Positions 17,027 through 25,761 of a stretch of 64,000 nt of DNA are shown piece after piece. Below the pieces are notes generated by a model, which was not told where the DNA came from, ran no database searches, and saw only the letters and a program-made list of their open reading frames with translations. The stretch is from Saccharofermentans sp. (GTDB lineage Bacteria; Bacillota; Clostridia; Saccharofermentanales; Saccharofermentanaceae). Each line of letters opens with the position of its first letter. Position 1 is the first letter of the stretch. The stretch spans positions 1 to 64,000 of the forward strand of contig JAILDX010000038.1 of the NCBI GenBank assembly GCA_024688685.1, written 5' to 3'. The position numbers were made by a program, and so were the translations under genes.

Positions 17027-18019
17027 ATGGATAGAAGACCTGACATAAGAGATCTTATCGGAATCTGCAAAGACCACAAGATCTATATTCAGACGCATAA
17101 TATACCTGATCCTGATGCGATAGGTGCGGCATTTGGCCTTCAGAGGCTTTTTCTTGAATTCGGGATACCGTCGACTATCTGTTATGACGGCGATATCGAT
17201 AAGCTGAGTTCTTCGAAGATCCTTGATATGTTTGGCATAGAGATGTTTGCCGATCAGGACCTTCAGGATGTGATGACAGAAGAAGATTATACTATCTGTG
17301 TTGATTCTCAAAAAAACTCCGGGAATATAACTGATCTTAAGGGCCGTGAGATAGCGGCAATAGATCATCATCCGACTACTGAAACCAACGCCGGGGTTGA
17401 TTATCTCTACAAAGATATCAGAATGCTCGGAGCGTGCTGTACGATAATTGCGGAGTACTACAGAGATTTGGATATAGAACCTTCTCAGGATGTTGCAACG
17501 GCTTTGCTTTACGGCGTTAAGATGGATACTCTCCAGTTCTCCCGAGGCATTACGGAAGAAGATATTACTGTCTTTGCGTATCTTAACAGTTATATTGATC
17601 CCGAGAAGCTAAAGTGTCTTGAGATGAACAGCATCGAGTTCGACGATCTTAAGGCTTATGGTGCCGCGATCAGCAACATTCAGGTGTTTGATTATGTCGG
17701 TGTTTCTTATATTCCGTTTGCTTGTCCTGATGCAATGGTTGCGATCGTAGCTGATTTTATCCTTTCGCTTGTTGAAGTCGAGGTGTCTGTCGTATACTGC
17801 GAACGTCCCGACGGGCTTAAGTTCTCTGTCAGGTCTGAACGTAATGATGTTGATGCCGGCGAACTTACAGCTAAAGCTTTAGCCGGTATCGGTGACGGCG
17901 GAGGACATCCTTCGATGGCCGGTGGAAGGGTTCCGCTGTCCGGAGTTGAAAAACTCGGTGAATATAAGAATAATGCGATCATAGAGCGTTTCGTTAAGGC
18001 TCTTGGTCTGACATTCTGA
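17027..18019 (+). CDS. DHH/DHHA1 phosphoesterase (NrnA-like)
   Basis: A 330-residue cytoplasmic enzyme with the DHH superfamily motifs in order: THNIPDPDAIG (motif I), VDSQ (motif II), AIDHHPT (the DHH motif) and a C-terminal DHHA1 domain ending in GGGHPSMAGG. Members cleave short oligoribonucleotides and/or pAp (NrnA) or cyclic dinucleotide products. The start is the ATG at 17027 with GGGGGTG upstream; the ORF track adds one GTG codon. About 330 residues is the usual length for NrnA. Whether it acts as nano-RNase or on another substrate cannot be told from sequence alone. Confidence 0.85.
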   Translation: MDRRPDIRDLIGICKDHKIYIQTHNIPDPDAIGAAFGLQRLFLEFGIPSTICYDGDIDKLSSSKILDMFGIEMFADQDLQDVMTEEDYTICVDSQKNSGNITDLKGREIAAIDHHPTTETNAGVDYLYKDIRMLGACCTIIAEYYRDLDIEPSQDVATALLYGVKMDTLQFSRGITEEDITVFAYLNSYIDPEKLKCLEMNSIEFDDLKAYGAAISNIQVFDYVGVSYIPFACPDAMVAIVADFILSLVEVEVSVVYCERPDGLKFSVRSERNDVDAGELTAKALAGIGDGGGHPSMAGGRVPLSGVEKLGEYKNNAIIERFVKALGLTF

Positions 18020-18026
18020 GGTTATT

Positions 18027-18134
18027 ATGAAGAGAATGGCACTTTTCATTTCTTTTGCTCTTGTATTGACTTTATTTGCGTGCACATCTGAACCTGAGTT
18101 AACGAAGACCTGCGAAGTTACTGTAACACGTTAA
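18027..18134 (+). CDS. Tiny lipoprotein or truncated lipoprotein leader
   Basis: Seven bases after the phosphoesterase stop, an ATG gives MKRMALFISFALVLTLFAC, a complete lipoprotein signal with lipobox, then only 16 more residues before TAA. It is either a genuine small lipoprotein or the remains of a longer one cut by a deletion. Confidence 0.4.
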   Translation: MKRMALFISFALVLTLFACTSEPELTKTCEVTVTR

Positions 18135-18150
18135 ACAGGAGGGTTACTAT

Positions 18151-19020
18151 ATGGCTTTTATGGCGATGTTTATGGTAATGATCTTTTTCGCGGTGGTCGC
18201 GATAGGTCTTATTAACCTGATCATAGGCATAGTCCTTGACATTATCTGGGGTGTCAGAAAAAAGAAGGAGAAGAAAGTCTATCCTGCGCACAAGGTTTTT
18301 GCGGTTATATTTACCGTGATCGGAGTTGTTCTGGGAATCTGTCCTGTCGCTTTTGTAGGTATTGCTTCCGGTATTGAAAAGTATAAAGAATACGCTGAGA
18401 TAAAGGACTTTACCGATGAAGAAAGAGTATATTCCACTGATTTTCCTGACGTTTCCGAGGCCTTTGATTTCAGAGGAGATCATTATGTCCGCGTCTATGA
18501 TATCCATCCGCAGCCAAGTCATGACAATTTTAAAGAGACTCCTGTAGGTGCGATCATATATGATAATAATCATGGAACAGATGATCATAGTCTTATTTAC
18601 AGCGTTGAAAACGTTATGGGTATAATGATCCTTGATCTTGAGTACACCAGCGATCTTTTTATTAAAGAGTCCGAAGTGGACAGATTTGTTGAATACTACA
18701 CAAATGAAGTTCCTCTGTACTGTCAGGTCACAAATTACAAAGACTCTTCTTCTGAAACTGTTATTCAGGATGTGGATTCAGCACGTGTAAGGGAACTGCG
18801 GGACAGGATAGAGAATAACGGAGGACAAGCTTACGATTATGATTATGACAGAGAAATAGGTTATCTGATATTCTATGCCGTTGATGATATCGGCTATATT
18901 GATTTTTCATGTTTTGATACCGACAGAGGACTGATGGTTGCTTATCTTGGAAAGCAATGTATCGTTGAAGGCGAAGATGAGGCTTTTATCAGAAGTTTTT
19001 TTGATAACAAAGGTGTCTGA
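18151..19020 (+). CDS. Hypothetical membrane protein
   Basis: A 289-residue product with two N-terminal membrane helices (MFMVMIFFAVVAIGLINLIIG and VFAVIFTVIGVVLGICPVAFV) separated by a basic loop, followed by a soluble domain of about 210 residues rich in acidic residues. GGAGG precedes the ATG. Family not recognised. It is followed 10 bases later by a GNAT gene, and both are likely co-transcribed with the phosphoesterase. Confidence 0.6.
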   Translation: MAFMAMFMVMIFFAVVAIGLINLIIGIVLDIIWGVRKKKEKKVYPAHKVFAVIFTVIGVVLGICPVAFVGIASGIEKYKEYAEIKDFTDEERVYSTDFPDVSEAFDFRGDHYVRVYDIHPQPSHDNFKETPVGAIIYDNNHGTDDHSLIYSVENVMGIMILDLEYTSDLFIKESEVDRFVEYYTNEVPLYCQVTNYKDSSSETVIQDVDSARVRELRDRIENNGGQAYDYDYDREIGYLIFYAVDDIGYIDFSCFDTDRGLMVAYLGKQCIVEGEDEAFIRSFFDNKGV

Positions 19021-19030
19021 ATCAGATAAT

Positions 19031-19480
19031 ATGGCTGTTATCGTTGATTATACAGATAGTCTTAAGAAGGATGTCTTTAGGTTTACGGATGACTGTTTCG
19101 AGGGCCTTGGAAAAGTGTTCGAACCTCGGGGAAGGCATTCCTTCTATAATGATATTCCGGGAAACTTTGATCATTTCTGGTGCCTGATCAGTGATGGCAG
19201 CGTAAAGGGAACAGTGGCTGTCAAAAGAATGGATGATTCAACTGCTGAACTGAAGGCTCTTTATCTTGCTTCGGAACTGAGGGGAAAAGGGTATGGACAT
19301 AATCTGCTCGACACGGCAGTATCATATGCCAAAGCGAGAGGATATAAACGTATAGTCCTTGATTCAATGGCAATATACGAAGATGCGTTGAGATTATATG
19401 ATAGATACGGATTTAAGCACATACCGAGATATAACGATAACAGTTACGCGGATATCTTTATGGAGTATTCATTTGTATAA
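19031..19480 (+). CDS. GNAT family N-acetyltransferase
   Basis: A 149-residue GNAT acyltransferase. The acetyl-CoA binding motif A is seen as LYLASELRGKGYGHNLL (R-x-x-G-x-G/A pattern RGKGYG) and the C-terminal Y-R-x-GF pattern as LYDRYGFKHI. The ATG at 19031 is preferred to the ORF-track start because the upstream codons overlap the previous gene. The substrate is unknown. Confidence 0.8.
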   Translation: MAVIVDYTDSLKKDVFRFTDDCFEGLGKVFEPRGRHSFYNDIPGNFDHFWCLISDGSVKGTVAVKRMDDSTAELKALYLASELRGKGYGHNLLDTAVSYAKARGYKRIVLDSMAIYEDALRLYDRYGFKHIPRYNDNSYADIFMEYSFV

Positions 19481-19519
19481 GTGTTATAATCAAAGAATAT
19501 TGTTTTTTGGGAGGTCTTT

Positions 19520-21019
19520 ATGAAAAAGTGTTCTTTCTGTGGAAGCGAGAATGAGGACAGCGGTAAGTTTTGCAAAAACTGCGGGGCTGAACTGCCTCAG
19601 GCTGTGGTAGCTGAGGTTGCAGAAGTCATCAGTGAACCTGTTACTGTAATTGAACCAATAATTGCAAAACCTGTTTCAGACCATGTTGCGGCTCAGACTG
19701 TAATGCCGGATGTTGAATACGGACAGGCAAAGGAGAATACGAATAACGGCCTTTGTGTTGCAGGTCTTATCGTTTCCATAGCATCGATATTCTGCTGCGG
19801 CATTACAGCTTTTATCGGCCTTATACTTTCGATAATCGGTCTTGTTTCGGTCAAAAAGAGTAAGCAGAAGGGTAAGGGAATGGCCATTGCCGGCATTATC
19901 ATTTCTGTAGTAGCAACGATCATCGGTTTCATTTTCTCTGCTGCAGGCGGAACATCATGGGTTAGCTCTCTCGTAGGACAGGATACACGTACTACGAAGG
20001 CTACGGAAGAAGATGACGGTGATGCTGACGAGATTAAGGATGCCATTACCGGTGAGAACTGGGTAGAGATGAATTCCGGTTCTTATCTGGTATTTAATTC
20101 CAGCAAAAAGTTCACATATTTTAAAGATTACGGTGTCTCTGATAACTATTATTATGAAGGCAAGTATGAGCTCTATGTCGGCGACGAAGCTCTCGAGTAC
20201 ATAACTGAAGACCTCAGCGAATATGACATTGATGAAGATGATATCGAAGACCTGATGGATGAGAATAAGTACTATGATATATCGAATCTTGTCTGTCTTG
20301 TCCTGAAGAATAACAAACAGATAATAGACGGTGAGAATCAGCTGGATGATACTGTTGTAGCTAATTATTACGGATTCTATGTTGATGCAGGTGATACTTT
20401 TATCAACCTCACACATATGGATACGAATGTGAACTTTCTGTTCGTTCCCGAAGACGATTATGAGCCTGTCGTAATTCCTTCGTATACAATGGATACAGAG
20501 CCTTCCGGGTCTTCTGCAGAGACTTCAGGAACTTCTTCCGAGACTACAATTGAGACTTCGGCTCAGACATCTGAAACTACCGGTTCTGCGACTGCTCTTA
20601 CAGTGATCGGAAACGATATTGTCGGTCACGTTCCGGTAACTTATGGCAACTGGGTAACATGGACAGAGGCAGGCGGTTACGATTCGACGATAACTTCTCA
20701 CGAAGCTGCTATGAATACAGCTACCGGTTCTATCATTAATATTCAGGTCTGGAATACTGATATGACCCCTGAGGATGCAGCTCAGGGAATAATGCAGAAT
20801 ATGGAAGTTAACGGGCATGCTTCGGGCGTCACGGGTGCACAGGTAACAATAGGCGGACAGAGTGCGGTTCAGGCATATGGGCTGTATCCTGACGGACAGT
20901 ATCTTGTATGCTGGTTCTTCAGGACTCCGGATAACGTTTTCCACTATATTTCAGTAGAGTTCACTTCATCAGACTATAACAGCTTCTCAATGGTTGAGGA
21001 TAATTACACATTGAATTAA
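19520..21019 (+). CDS. Zinc-ribbon / DUF4190 membrane protein with extracellular domains
   Basis: The 499-residue product starts behind GGGAGG. Residues 3-22 are a zinc ribbon (CSFCGSENEDSGKFCKNCG). Residues about 75-140 contain the paired helices of DUF4190 (GLCVAGLIVSIASIFCCG...GMAIAGIIISVVATIIG). Two further soluble segments follow, split by a Ser/Thr-rich linker (SSAETSGTSSETTIETSAQT); the last about 130 residues look like a small lipoprotein-type domain that ends HYISVEFTSSDY. Likely cytoplasmic ribbon and outside-facing rest. Function unknown. Confidence 0.65.
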   Translation: MKKCSFCGSENEDSGKFCKNCGAELPQAVVAEVAEVISEPVTVIEPIIAKPVSDHVAAQTVMPDVEYGQAKENTNNGLCVAGLIVSIASIFCCGITAFIGLILSIIGLVSVKKSKQKGKGMAIAGIIISVVATIIGFIFSAAGGTSWVSSLVGQDTRTTKATEEDDGDADEIKDAITGENWVEMNSGSYLVFNSSKKFTYFKDYGVSDNYYYEGKYELYVGDEALEYITEDLSEYDIDEDDIEDLMDENKYYDISNLVCLVLKNNKQIIDGENQLDDTVVANYYGFYVDAGDTFINLTHMDTNVNFLFVPEDDYEPVVIPSYTMDTEPSGSSAETSGTSSETTIETSAQTSETTGSATALTVIGNDIVGHVPVTYGNWVTWTEAGGYDSTITSHEAAMNTATGSIINIQVWNTDMTPEDAAQGIMQNMEVNGHASGVTGAQVTIGGQSAVQAYGLYPDGQYLVCWFFRTPDNVFHYISVEFTSSDYNSFSMVEDNYTLN

Positions 21020-21027
21020 TTCATATT

Positions 21028-21333
21028 ATGATTGCTGATTATGCAGTGGAAAGGATTGTTATTACGACTATTGAAGAAAGCGTAAGAGATGATTCTACAA
21101 AGTTTGAGGCACTTCTGAAGACAAAGACTCCTGAGTTCAAGAAAGCTCTTGAGGAGTTTTCAGTAAGGCTGGACAGTATTATCGGCGCTATGCTTAAAGA
21201 ATACTGTGATGCTGAGAATGTTGAAATGAATATTGAAGAAGCAAAAAGCTATAAGACCACTAACAGGCTTATTACCGGCAAGCTTGATGCCGTAATAGGC
21301 GAACATATCAAGGATAAGCGTTCAGCTCTGTAA
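21028..21333 (+). CDS. Hypothetical small helical protein
   Basis: A 101-residue, predominantly helical cytoplasmic protein (EESVRDDSTKFEALLKTKTP...) with no signal, no membrane helix and no recognised family. It begins eight bases after the previous stop without a good ribosome site, which suggests translational coupling. A decayed nucleotidase gene follows. Confidence 0.45.
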   Translation: MIADYAVERIVITTIEESVRDDSTKFEALLKTKTPEFKKALEEFSVRLDSIIGAMLKEYCDAENVEMNIEEAKSYKTTNRLITGKLDAVIGEHIKDKRSAL

Positions 21334-21349
21334 AAACATATCTGACATA

Positions 21350-22177
21350 ATGAGAAAATCTTTCCGGTCACTGTTAGCTATATTGCTGGTTCTTTGCCTT
21401 TCTGCGTGCGGGCTGCAGATCCCTATGTAATGATCGAGAGAGAAGGAATAAAGATTGCTTTCGTCGGTATTACGACTCCCTGGACTGTTACGAACTCTTC
21501 CAGACAGCATTTTGTTAATCCTAATGGGCATCTCATATATGGATTCTTCGGCCACTCAGCGGAACCGTAATTATCTTGCGAGAAGAGGAGAGACAAATCT
21601 TGGAGATTTCCTGGCTGATTCATTAAGGTACGGAACCTCTGCTGATGTTGCCTTCTGCATGGCAAGTGCGTGTGCAACTGATTTTTCTGCAGGTGATATC
21701 ACCGCTTATAATCTGCTTACCCTGTTTCCTTATGACAACTCGCTCTGCGTAGTTGAGGTTCAGGGGAAAGCAATACTTGATGCTCTTGAATGGGGGGCAT
21801 CTTCGCTGCCTGATGATTCACCTGTTTTGATCCAGGTCTCAGGTATGAGCTATGAGATCGATCTCAGTGTTCCGAGCGGCGTAGTAAAGGACGAGAATGG
21901 AGATTTTGTAAGATATGAAGGCGAGCACAGAGTAAAGAATGTTTATATTGGTGGTATTCCTCTTGAACTCGATTCATATTATAAAGTTGCAGGGTCAGAT
22001 TTTGTTCTCCGTTATCTCGGCAATGGGTTTACAATGTTCAGAAATGCTAATGTTGTTGCTTCTGAATACTCTACCGAATGCTTATTGTTTAAAAACTATA
22101 TCAGAAGCTTTCCGGATTCAACTATAGGTGATGAATACAGTAACCCGCATGGACAGGGCCGCATAATTGTCAGATAA
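21350..22177 (+). pseudogene. 5'-nucleotidase/UshA-like lipoprotein gene, decayed
   Basis: Three remnants in order: a lipoprotein signal (LLAILLVLCLSAC) cut off at TAA 21428; a fragment in the same frame, IKIAFVGITTPWTVTNSS, typical of the metallophosphatase domain, ending at 21568; and, in another frame from about 21560 on, the 5'-nucleotidase C-terminal domain (ETNLGDFLADSLRYGTSADVAF, NLLTLFPYDNSL, YKVAGSDFVL). Most of the metallophosphatase domain with its metal ligands is missing and at least one frameshift separates the pieces. The enzyme family is secreted and hydrolyses nucleotides; this copy cannot work. Confidence 0.75.
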
Positions 22178-22190
22178 GATGTCATTCAGA

Positions 22191-22565
22191 TCAGAGAATA
22201 TGGTCTACCGTAACCTCTGCTCCGAAAGGCATTAATGATACAGATGCGATCTTAAAGAACTGCTTTCCAAATGGAATTCCGATGATAGTAACGCAAAGGA
22301 TTGCACCAAGGATCAGGTTGAGCAGAGCCAGCTCCCAGCCAAAGAGGATTATCCAGAGAATGTTGCCGAAAGTTGCGGTGAACCCCACATCATGAGTAAC
22401 AGTTTTCCCAAAAGGACAAAGCGACAGCCCGGCAAGCTTAAAGCACTGAACTCCCCACGGGATGCCGATAATAGTGATGCAGAGAACAAGTCCTGTAAGG
22501 ATCCAGTCAAGCCAGCTTAAGAATCCGCCACATATAAACCATAATATATTTGCAAGTATACGCAT
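22191..22565 (-). CDS. YccF family inner membrane protein
   Basis: A 124-residue protein made of two similar hydrophobic halves, each with IIGIPWG or IIGIPFG followed by FK and a conserved PFG (SLCPFGKTV, SLMPFGAEV), the YccF domain signature. Two to four membrane helices are predicted. Function is not known. ATG follows GGGAG. It is convergent with the nucleotidase relic and divergent from the lanthipeptide locus. Confidence 0.85.
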   Translation of the reverse strand: MRILANILWFICGGFLSWLDWILTGLVLCITIIGIPWGVQCFKLAGLSLCPFGKTVTHDVGFTATFGNILWIILFGWELALLNLILGAILCVTIIGIPFGKQFFKIASVSLMPFGAEVTVDHIL

Positions 22566-22648
22566 ATTAAATCTCCCTTCAGATTCGTATTAAAAAATAG
22601 CACAAGAAACGGATAATTTCACTTAACAATCCATTAACAGTTTATTTA

Positions 22649-22676
22649 TTGACTTATATTTGCGCAATTCTATAAT
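22649..22676 (+). promoter_or_regulatory. Promoter of the lanthipeptide locus
   Basis: TTGACT, 16 bases, TATAAT: a near-consensus housekeeping promoter, 36 bases ahead of the precursor ATG. Confidence 0.7.
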
Positions 22677-22711
22677 TCAACTGTAAATCCAAATCCGAGG
22701 AGGTATTTAAA

Positions 22712-22936
22712 ATGGATAAGAGCTTTTTTGAGGAAATGAAGGGAAAGACAAGAGAAGAGAGAGCAGAACTGCTCAAGAATAATAAGGATGTTGCACTGTG
22801 TCTTGATGAGCTCGGTGCGGTTAACGGCGGTAACAATGAACGCGCGAATATGAATCCTAATTCTTCGGAGTGTCCGTACGTTGGCAACTGGATCTCTTCA
22901 TTTGGTTACATTTGCCGTGGTGAGGTAGTCTGCTGA
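22712..22936 (+). CDS. lanA: Class II lanthipeptide precursor (LanA)
   Basis: A 74-residue precursor behind GAGGAGG. The first 40 residues are a charged helical leader (SFFEEMKGKTREERAELLKN) ending CLDELGAVNGG, a double-glycine cleavage site. The 34-residue core has four Ser, no Thr and three Cys (NSSEC, WISSFGYIC, EVVC), so up to three lanthionine rings are possible. Two blocks of the form SSxxC/SSxxxxC repeat the same Ser-Ser-then-Cys spacing. The core does not match nisin, lacticin 481, mersacidin or haloduracin patterns known to me. The adjacent LanM and exporter genes confirm the role. Confidence 0.85.
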   Translation: MDKSFFEEMKGKTREERAELLKNNKDVALCLDELGAVNGGNNERANMNPNSSECPYVGNWISSFGYICRGEVVC

Positions 22937-22963
22937 TAACAGATCCTGACAACTGATTAACTT

Positions 22964-22996
22964 TAAGTGGGATTGACCTATGGGCCAATCCCACTT
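22964..22996 (+). promoter_or_regulatory. Hairpin between lanA and lanM
   Basis: AAGTGGGATTG / CAATCCCACTT is a perfect 11-bp stem with inner CC/GG and a short loop. It sits in the gap between precursor and synthetase, followed by ATATTATTAG rather than a solid T-run, 12 bases ahead of the lanM ATG. Such hairpins typically stabilise the precursor mRNA end or act as partial terminators so that precursor exceeds enzyme. The lanM start itself shows no clear ribosome site. Confidence 0.65.
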
Positions 22997-23008
22997 ATAT
23001 TATTAGAT

Positions 23009-25741
23009 ATGTTTGAGAAGGAAGACTTATTATTCTATAAAATATCAGGATTTCTTGTTGAGTCTGTCGGTCTTGAGATTCCTGTTCTGAGCGCCGGAAG
23101 ATTTGTAATTACTCCTTCCTGTCAGGACGATATCAGAGAAGGTTTTGTAAGAAGAACTGCAAAGATTATAACTCCGGCATTATCCAAGATGCTCTTAATG
23201 TATCTGAATGATATTGATGTCCTCGACAGTTACATAGAGGACAGCGGCAGTGATTCACTTGATGTTTACAGAGATCAGTTTCTTGAGAAGATGACCGCTG
23301 ACAGCTGCGGAGAACTCCGGGGCAGAGTTCCGCAGCTCATAGAACTGATAAGAAAGATACATACGCAGTATATTGCGGTTATCGATGAGTTTATCCTGAG
23401 AGTTGATAATTCATATGATGTTATATGCAGCAGTCTTCTTCATAATCGTTTTTCCGAGCTTACCGGAATCTCTGTAGACAGCGGGGATGTCCATAATCAC
23501 GGCCATACGACTTCGATAGTTACGACAGATAAAGGGAAGTTCGTATATAAGCCTCATGATGTAAGGATAGATCTGCGTTCTTATGAACTTTTTAACCGTT
23601 TCTTCTCTGACATAATGAGGGCCCCGGCGGTCTGTTCCTTTGATGATTACGGTTTTTCCGGGTTTATTGAGAACAGATCTGCTTCCACGACTGAAGAAGC
23701 TGAGAAGTATTTCTATAATCTGGGAGGATTCGTTGCAGTAACCCTTATGCTTTGCAGCAGCGACCTTCACCATAACAATGTGCTTGCACAAGGCATCTAT
23801 CCTGTCATTATTGACTATGAACTGATGATGACCCCCGGAAAAAGAAAGCGTGACAACAGCCTCTCGCAGGAACTCTCGGATTCGCTCCTGTTTGGGTCGA
23901 TGATGCCCTGCAGACACGGCGATGTCGAAATGTGCATCCTCTATGCAGACGACAACAATAACCGGTCAGCCCCTGTAATAGATGGTGTACGCAAGACTGT
24001 TCTTGATTTTCCTGACGTATTTATCAGTGGCTTCAGAGATATCTACAGGCGCTGTATCGAGCAGCGTAATGATATAAAGGAATTCATTTCGTCCATGAAA
24101 GGCCTTTATATGAGGCATATTTACAGGGGAACGCGCGTCTATAACGAATTGCTGAAGAGTTCCACATCTCCGGCATGGATCACCGATGATAATCTGAGAG
24201 AAGAACTGTTTGACAAGCTGTCCCTGGCAATGAGACGGAGCGGCAACGATAAGGCCGGGGATATAACCAACGCTGAGGTTGATGCTATCCTTCGCGGTGA
24301 TATTCCATACATCTATATGAGAACAGATGAATGTGACCTCTATGCAGACGGAAAGGTCGTATATAAGGATTTCTTTGTCACGAGCTGCATTGACAATGTG
24401 CTGGACAGGATCGATCACTTGAATGAAGCAGATATGGAATTCGAGATCACGCTTCTTAGGAAATCGATGAACCGCTGCGTAAGAAAGGCGGAAGTTCCCG
24501 GCGCGGCAGGCCCCGTAATCACTGAACAGATTGAGATCTCAGACAATAAGCTGCTTAAGGAGGCAGAGTCCATCCTGAAAAAGATAGATGATGAGGCTGT
24601 GTATTCTCCTTCCGGCAAGGTGTGCTTTTTCGCTCCCAATTATTTCCTTGAGACCGGCATGAACTATATGAATAACGGTCTTATCGACGGAACTCTCGGT
24701 ATCGGTCTGTTTTGTGCCGCACTCGGCAGTATGACTTCGGACGACAAGACAAAGGAAATATGCGCACGTTATGTGAAGGTGTTTACGGAGAGACTGAAAA
24801 ACTCTGTTGATGCCCTTTCCAAACAGGAGGTCATCTATCCCAACGTCGAGAATGTTTCGTACATATCAGGCCTGACGGGAAAGATCCTCGGATCATATCT
24901 CATCTCGAAATACACATCCGATACCTCACTGAAAGAAACCTGCCGGAAGCTGATATCCCTTATCAACAAGATGGAGCTTGGGTTTGAGAGGACAGATATA
25001 TTTAACGGGCTTGCAGGACTTCTTAAGCTTCTTTGTAAATATGATGAACTCTATTCAATTAACGGAGTTCCGGAGATGTGTTCAAACCTGGCTGACAGAC
25101 TTGTCGCGTCTGCAGGCATTCCTTTTAACGGAAAGATGATATGGAAGACGCTTTCGTCAAACTGGGCAATATCCGGAGCAGGACACGGTCAGTCGGGAGT
25201 CTCGTCAGCTTTGTATATGGCTGGGAAGAGGCTTAACAGACAGGATCTGATCAATTTCTCACAAGCCGGTTTTGAGTTTGAGACCGGTGTTTACGATGCG
25301 AAACTTGGTGCATGGCCGGACAGAAGAGGCGGTGAGGTTACTGAGAAATACCTGACAGGATACTGCTCGGGAGCTCCGGGTATCGGCCTTAACGCTCTTG
25401 AGATCATGTATGACGGATATGAGGAAAACCTTGAGAGAGCAATCAGGGGAACTCTGAAAGAACCAATGAATCATAAGGATTTCCTTTGCTGCGGGAACTG
25501 CTCATCCATCGATTTCCTGCTCGAAGCAGGGCTAAAGACCGGCAGGACGGACCTCATAGGGGAAGCAAGGACAAGGATGGCATTTATCATTGACAGAGCT
25601 GAAAAGAACGGTGATTTCAACTACGTAAACAAGAGTCTGGTCAATATTTTCTCGCCGAGTCTCTTTTACGGAGCCTCAGGAGTTGGATATGAGATGCTCC
25701 GTCTGATCAATCCTGATATAATTCAAAGAGTTCTTCTTTGA
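23009..25741 (+). CDS. lanM: Class II lanthipeptide synthetase LanM with CCG zinc motif
   Basis: A 910-residue bifunctional enzyme that dehydrates core Ser/Thr and cyclises with Cys. The N-terminal DUF4135 dehydratase domain shows DVHNHGHTTSIVTTDKGKFVYKPH (about residues 158-182), SSDLHHNN and VIIDYE (about 250-272), matching kinase-like LanM active-site motifs. The C-terminal LanC-like cyclase has GAGHGQSG, GYCSGAPGIG (Cys about 786) and FLCCGNCS (Cys about 827-828). The usual CHG is CCG, so zinc would be held by three Cys, as in ProcM-type enzymes. The ATG at 23009 is preferred over the GTG at 22967, which lies within the hairpin. It follows lanA and runs directly into the ABC gene. Confidence 0.92.
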   Translation: MFEKEDLLFYKISGFLVESVGLEIPVLSAGRFVITPSCQDDIREGFVRRTAKIITPALSKMLLMYLNDIDVLDSYIEDSGSDSLDVYRDQFLEKMTADSCGELRGRVPQLIELIRKIHTQYIAVIDEFILRVDNSYDVICSSLLHNRFSELTGISVDSGDVHNHGHTTSIVTTDKGKFVYKPHDVRIDLRSYELFNRFFSDIMRAPAVCSFDDYGFSGFIENRSASTTEEAEKYFYNLGGFVAVTLMLCSSDLHHNNVLAQGIYPVIIDYELMMTPGKRKRDNSLSQELSDSLLFGSMMPCRHGDVEMCILYADDNNNRSAPVIDGVRKTVLDFPDVFISGFRDIYRRCIEQRNDIKEFISSMKGLYMRHIYRGTRVYNELLKSSTSPAWITDDNLREELFDKLSLAMRRSGNDKAGDITNAEVDAILRGDIPYIYMRTDECDLYADGKVVYKDFFVTSCIDNVLDRIDHLNEADMEFEITLLRKSMNRCVRKAEVPGAAGPVITEQIEISDNKLLKEAESILKKIDDEAVYSPSGKVCFFAPNYFLETGMNYMNNGLIDGTLGIGLFCAALGSMTSDDKTKEICARYVKVFTERLKNSVDALSKQEVIYPNVENVSYISGLTGKILGSYLISKYTSDTSLKETCRKLISLINKMELGFERTDIFNGLAGLLKLLCKYDELYSINGVPEMCSNLADRLVASAGIPFNGKMIWKTLSSNWAISGAGHGQSGVSSALYMAGKRLNRQDLINFSQAGFEFETGVYDAKLGAWPDRRGGEVTEKYLTGYCSGAPGIGLNALEIMYDGYEENLERAIRGTLKEPMNHKDFLCCGNCSSIDFLLEAGLKTGRTDLIGEARTRMAFIIDRAEKNGDFNYVNKSLVNIFSPSLFYGASGVGYEMLRLINPDIIQRVLL

Positions 25742-25761
25742 TAGTGTGGTACAATAGCTTT

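Noticed and set aside
22967-23008. GTG start for lanM
   Set aside because: It lies within the hairpin between lanA and lanM and the first residues do not look like LanM.
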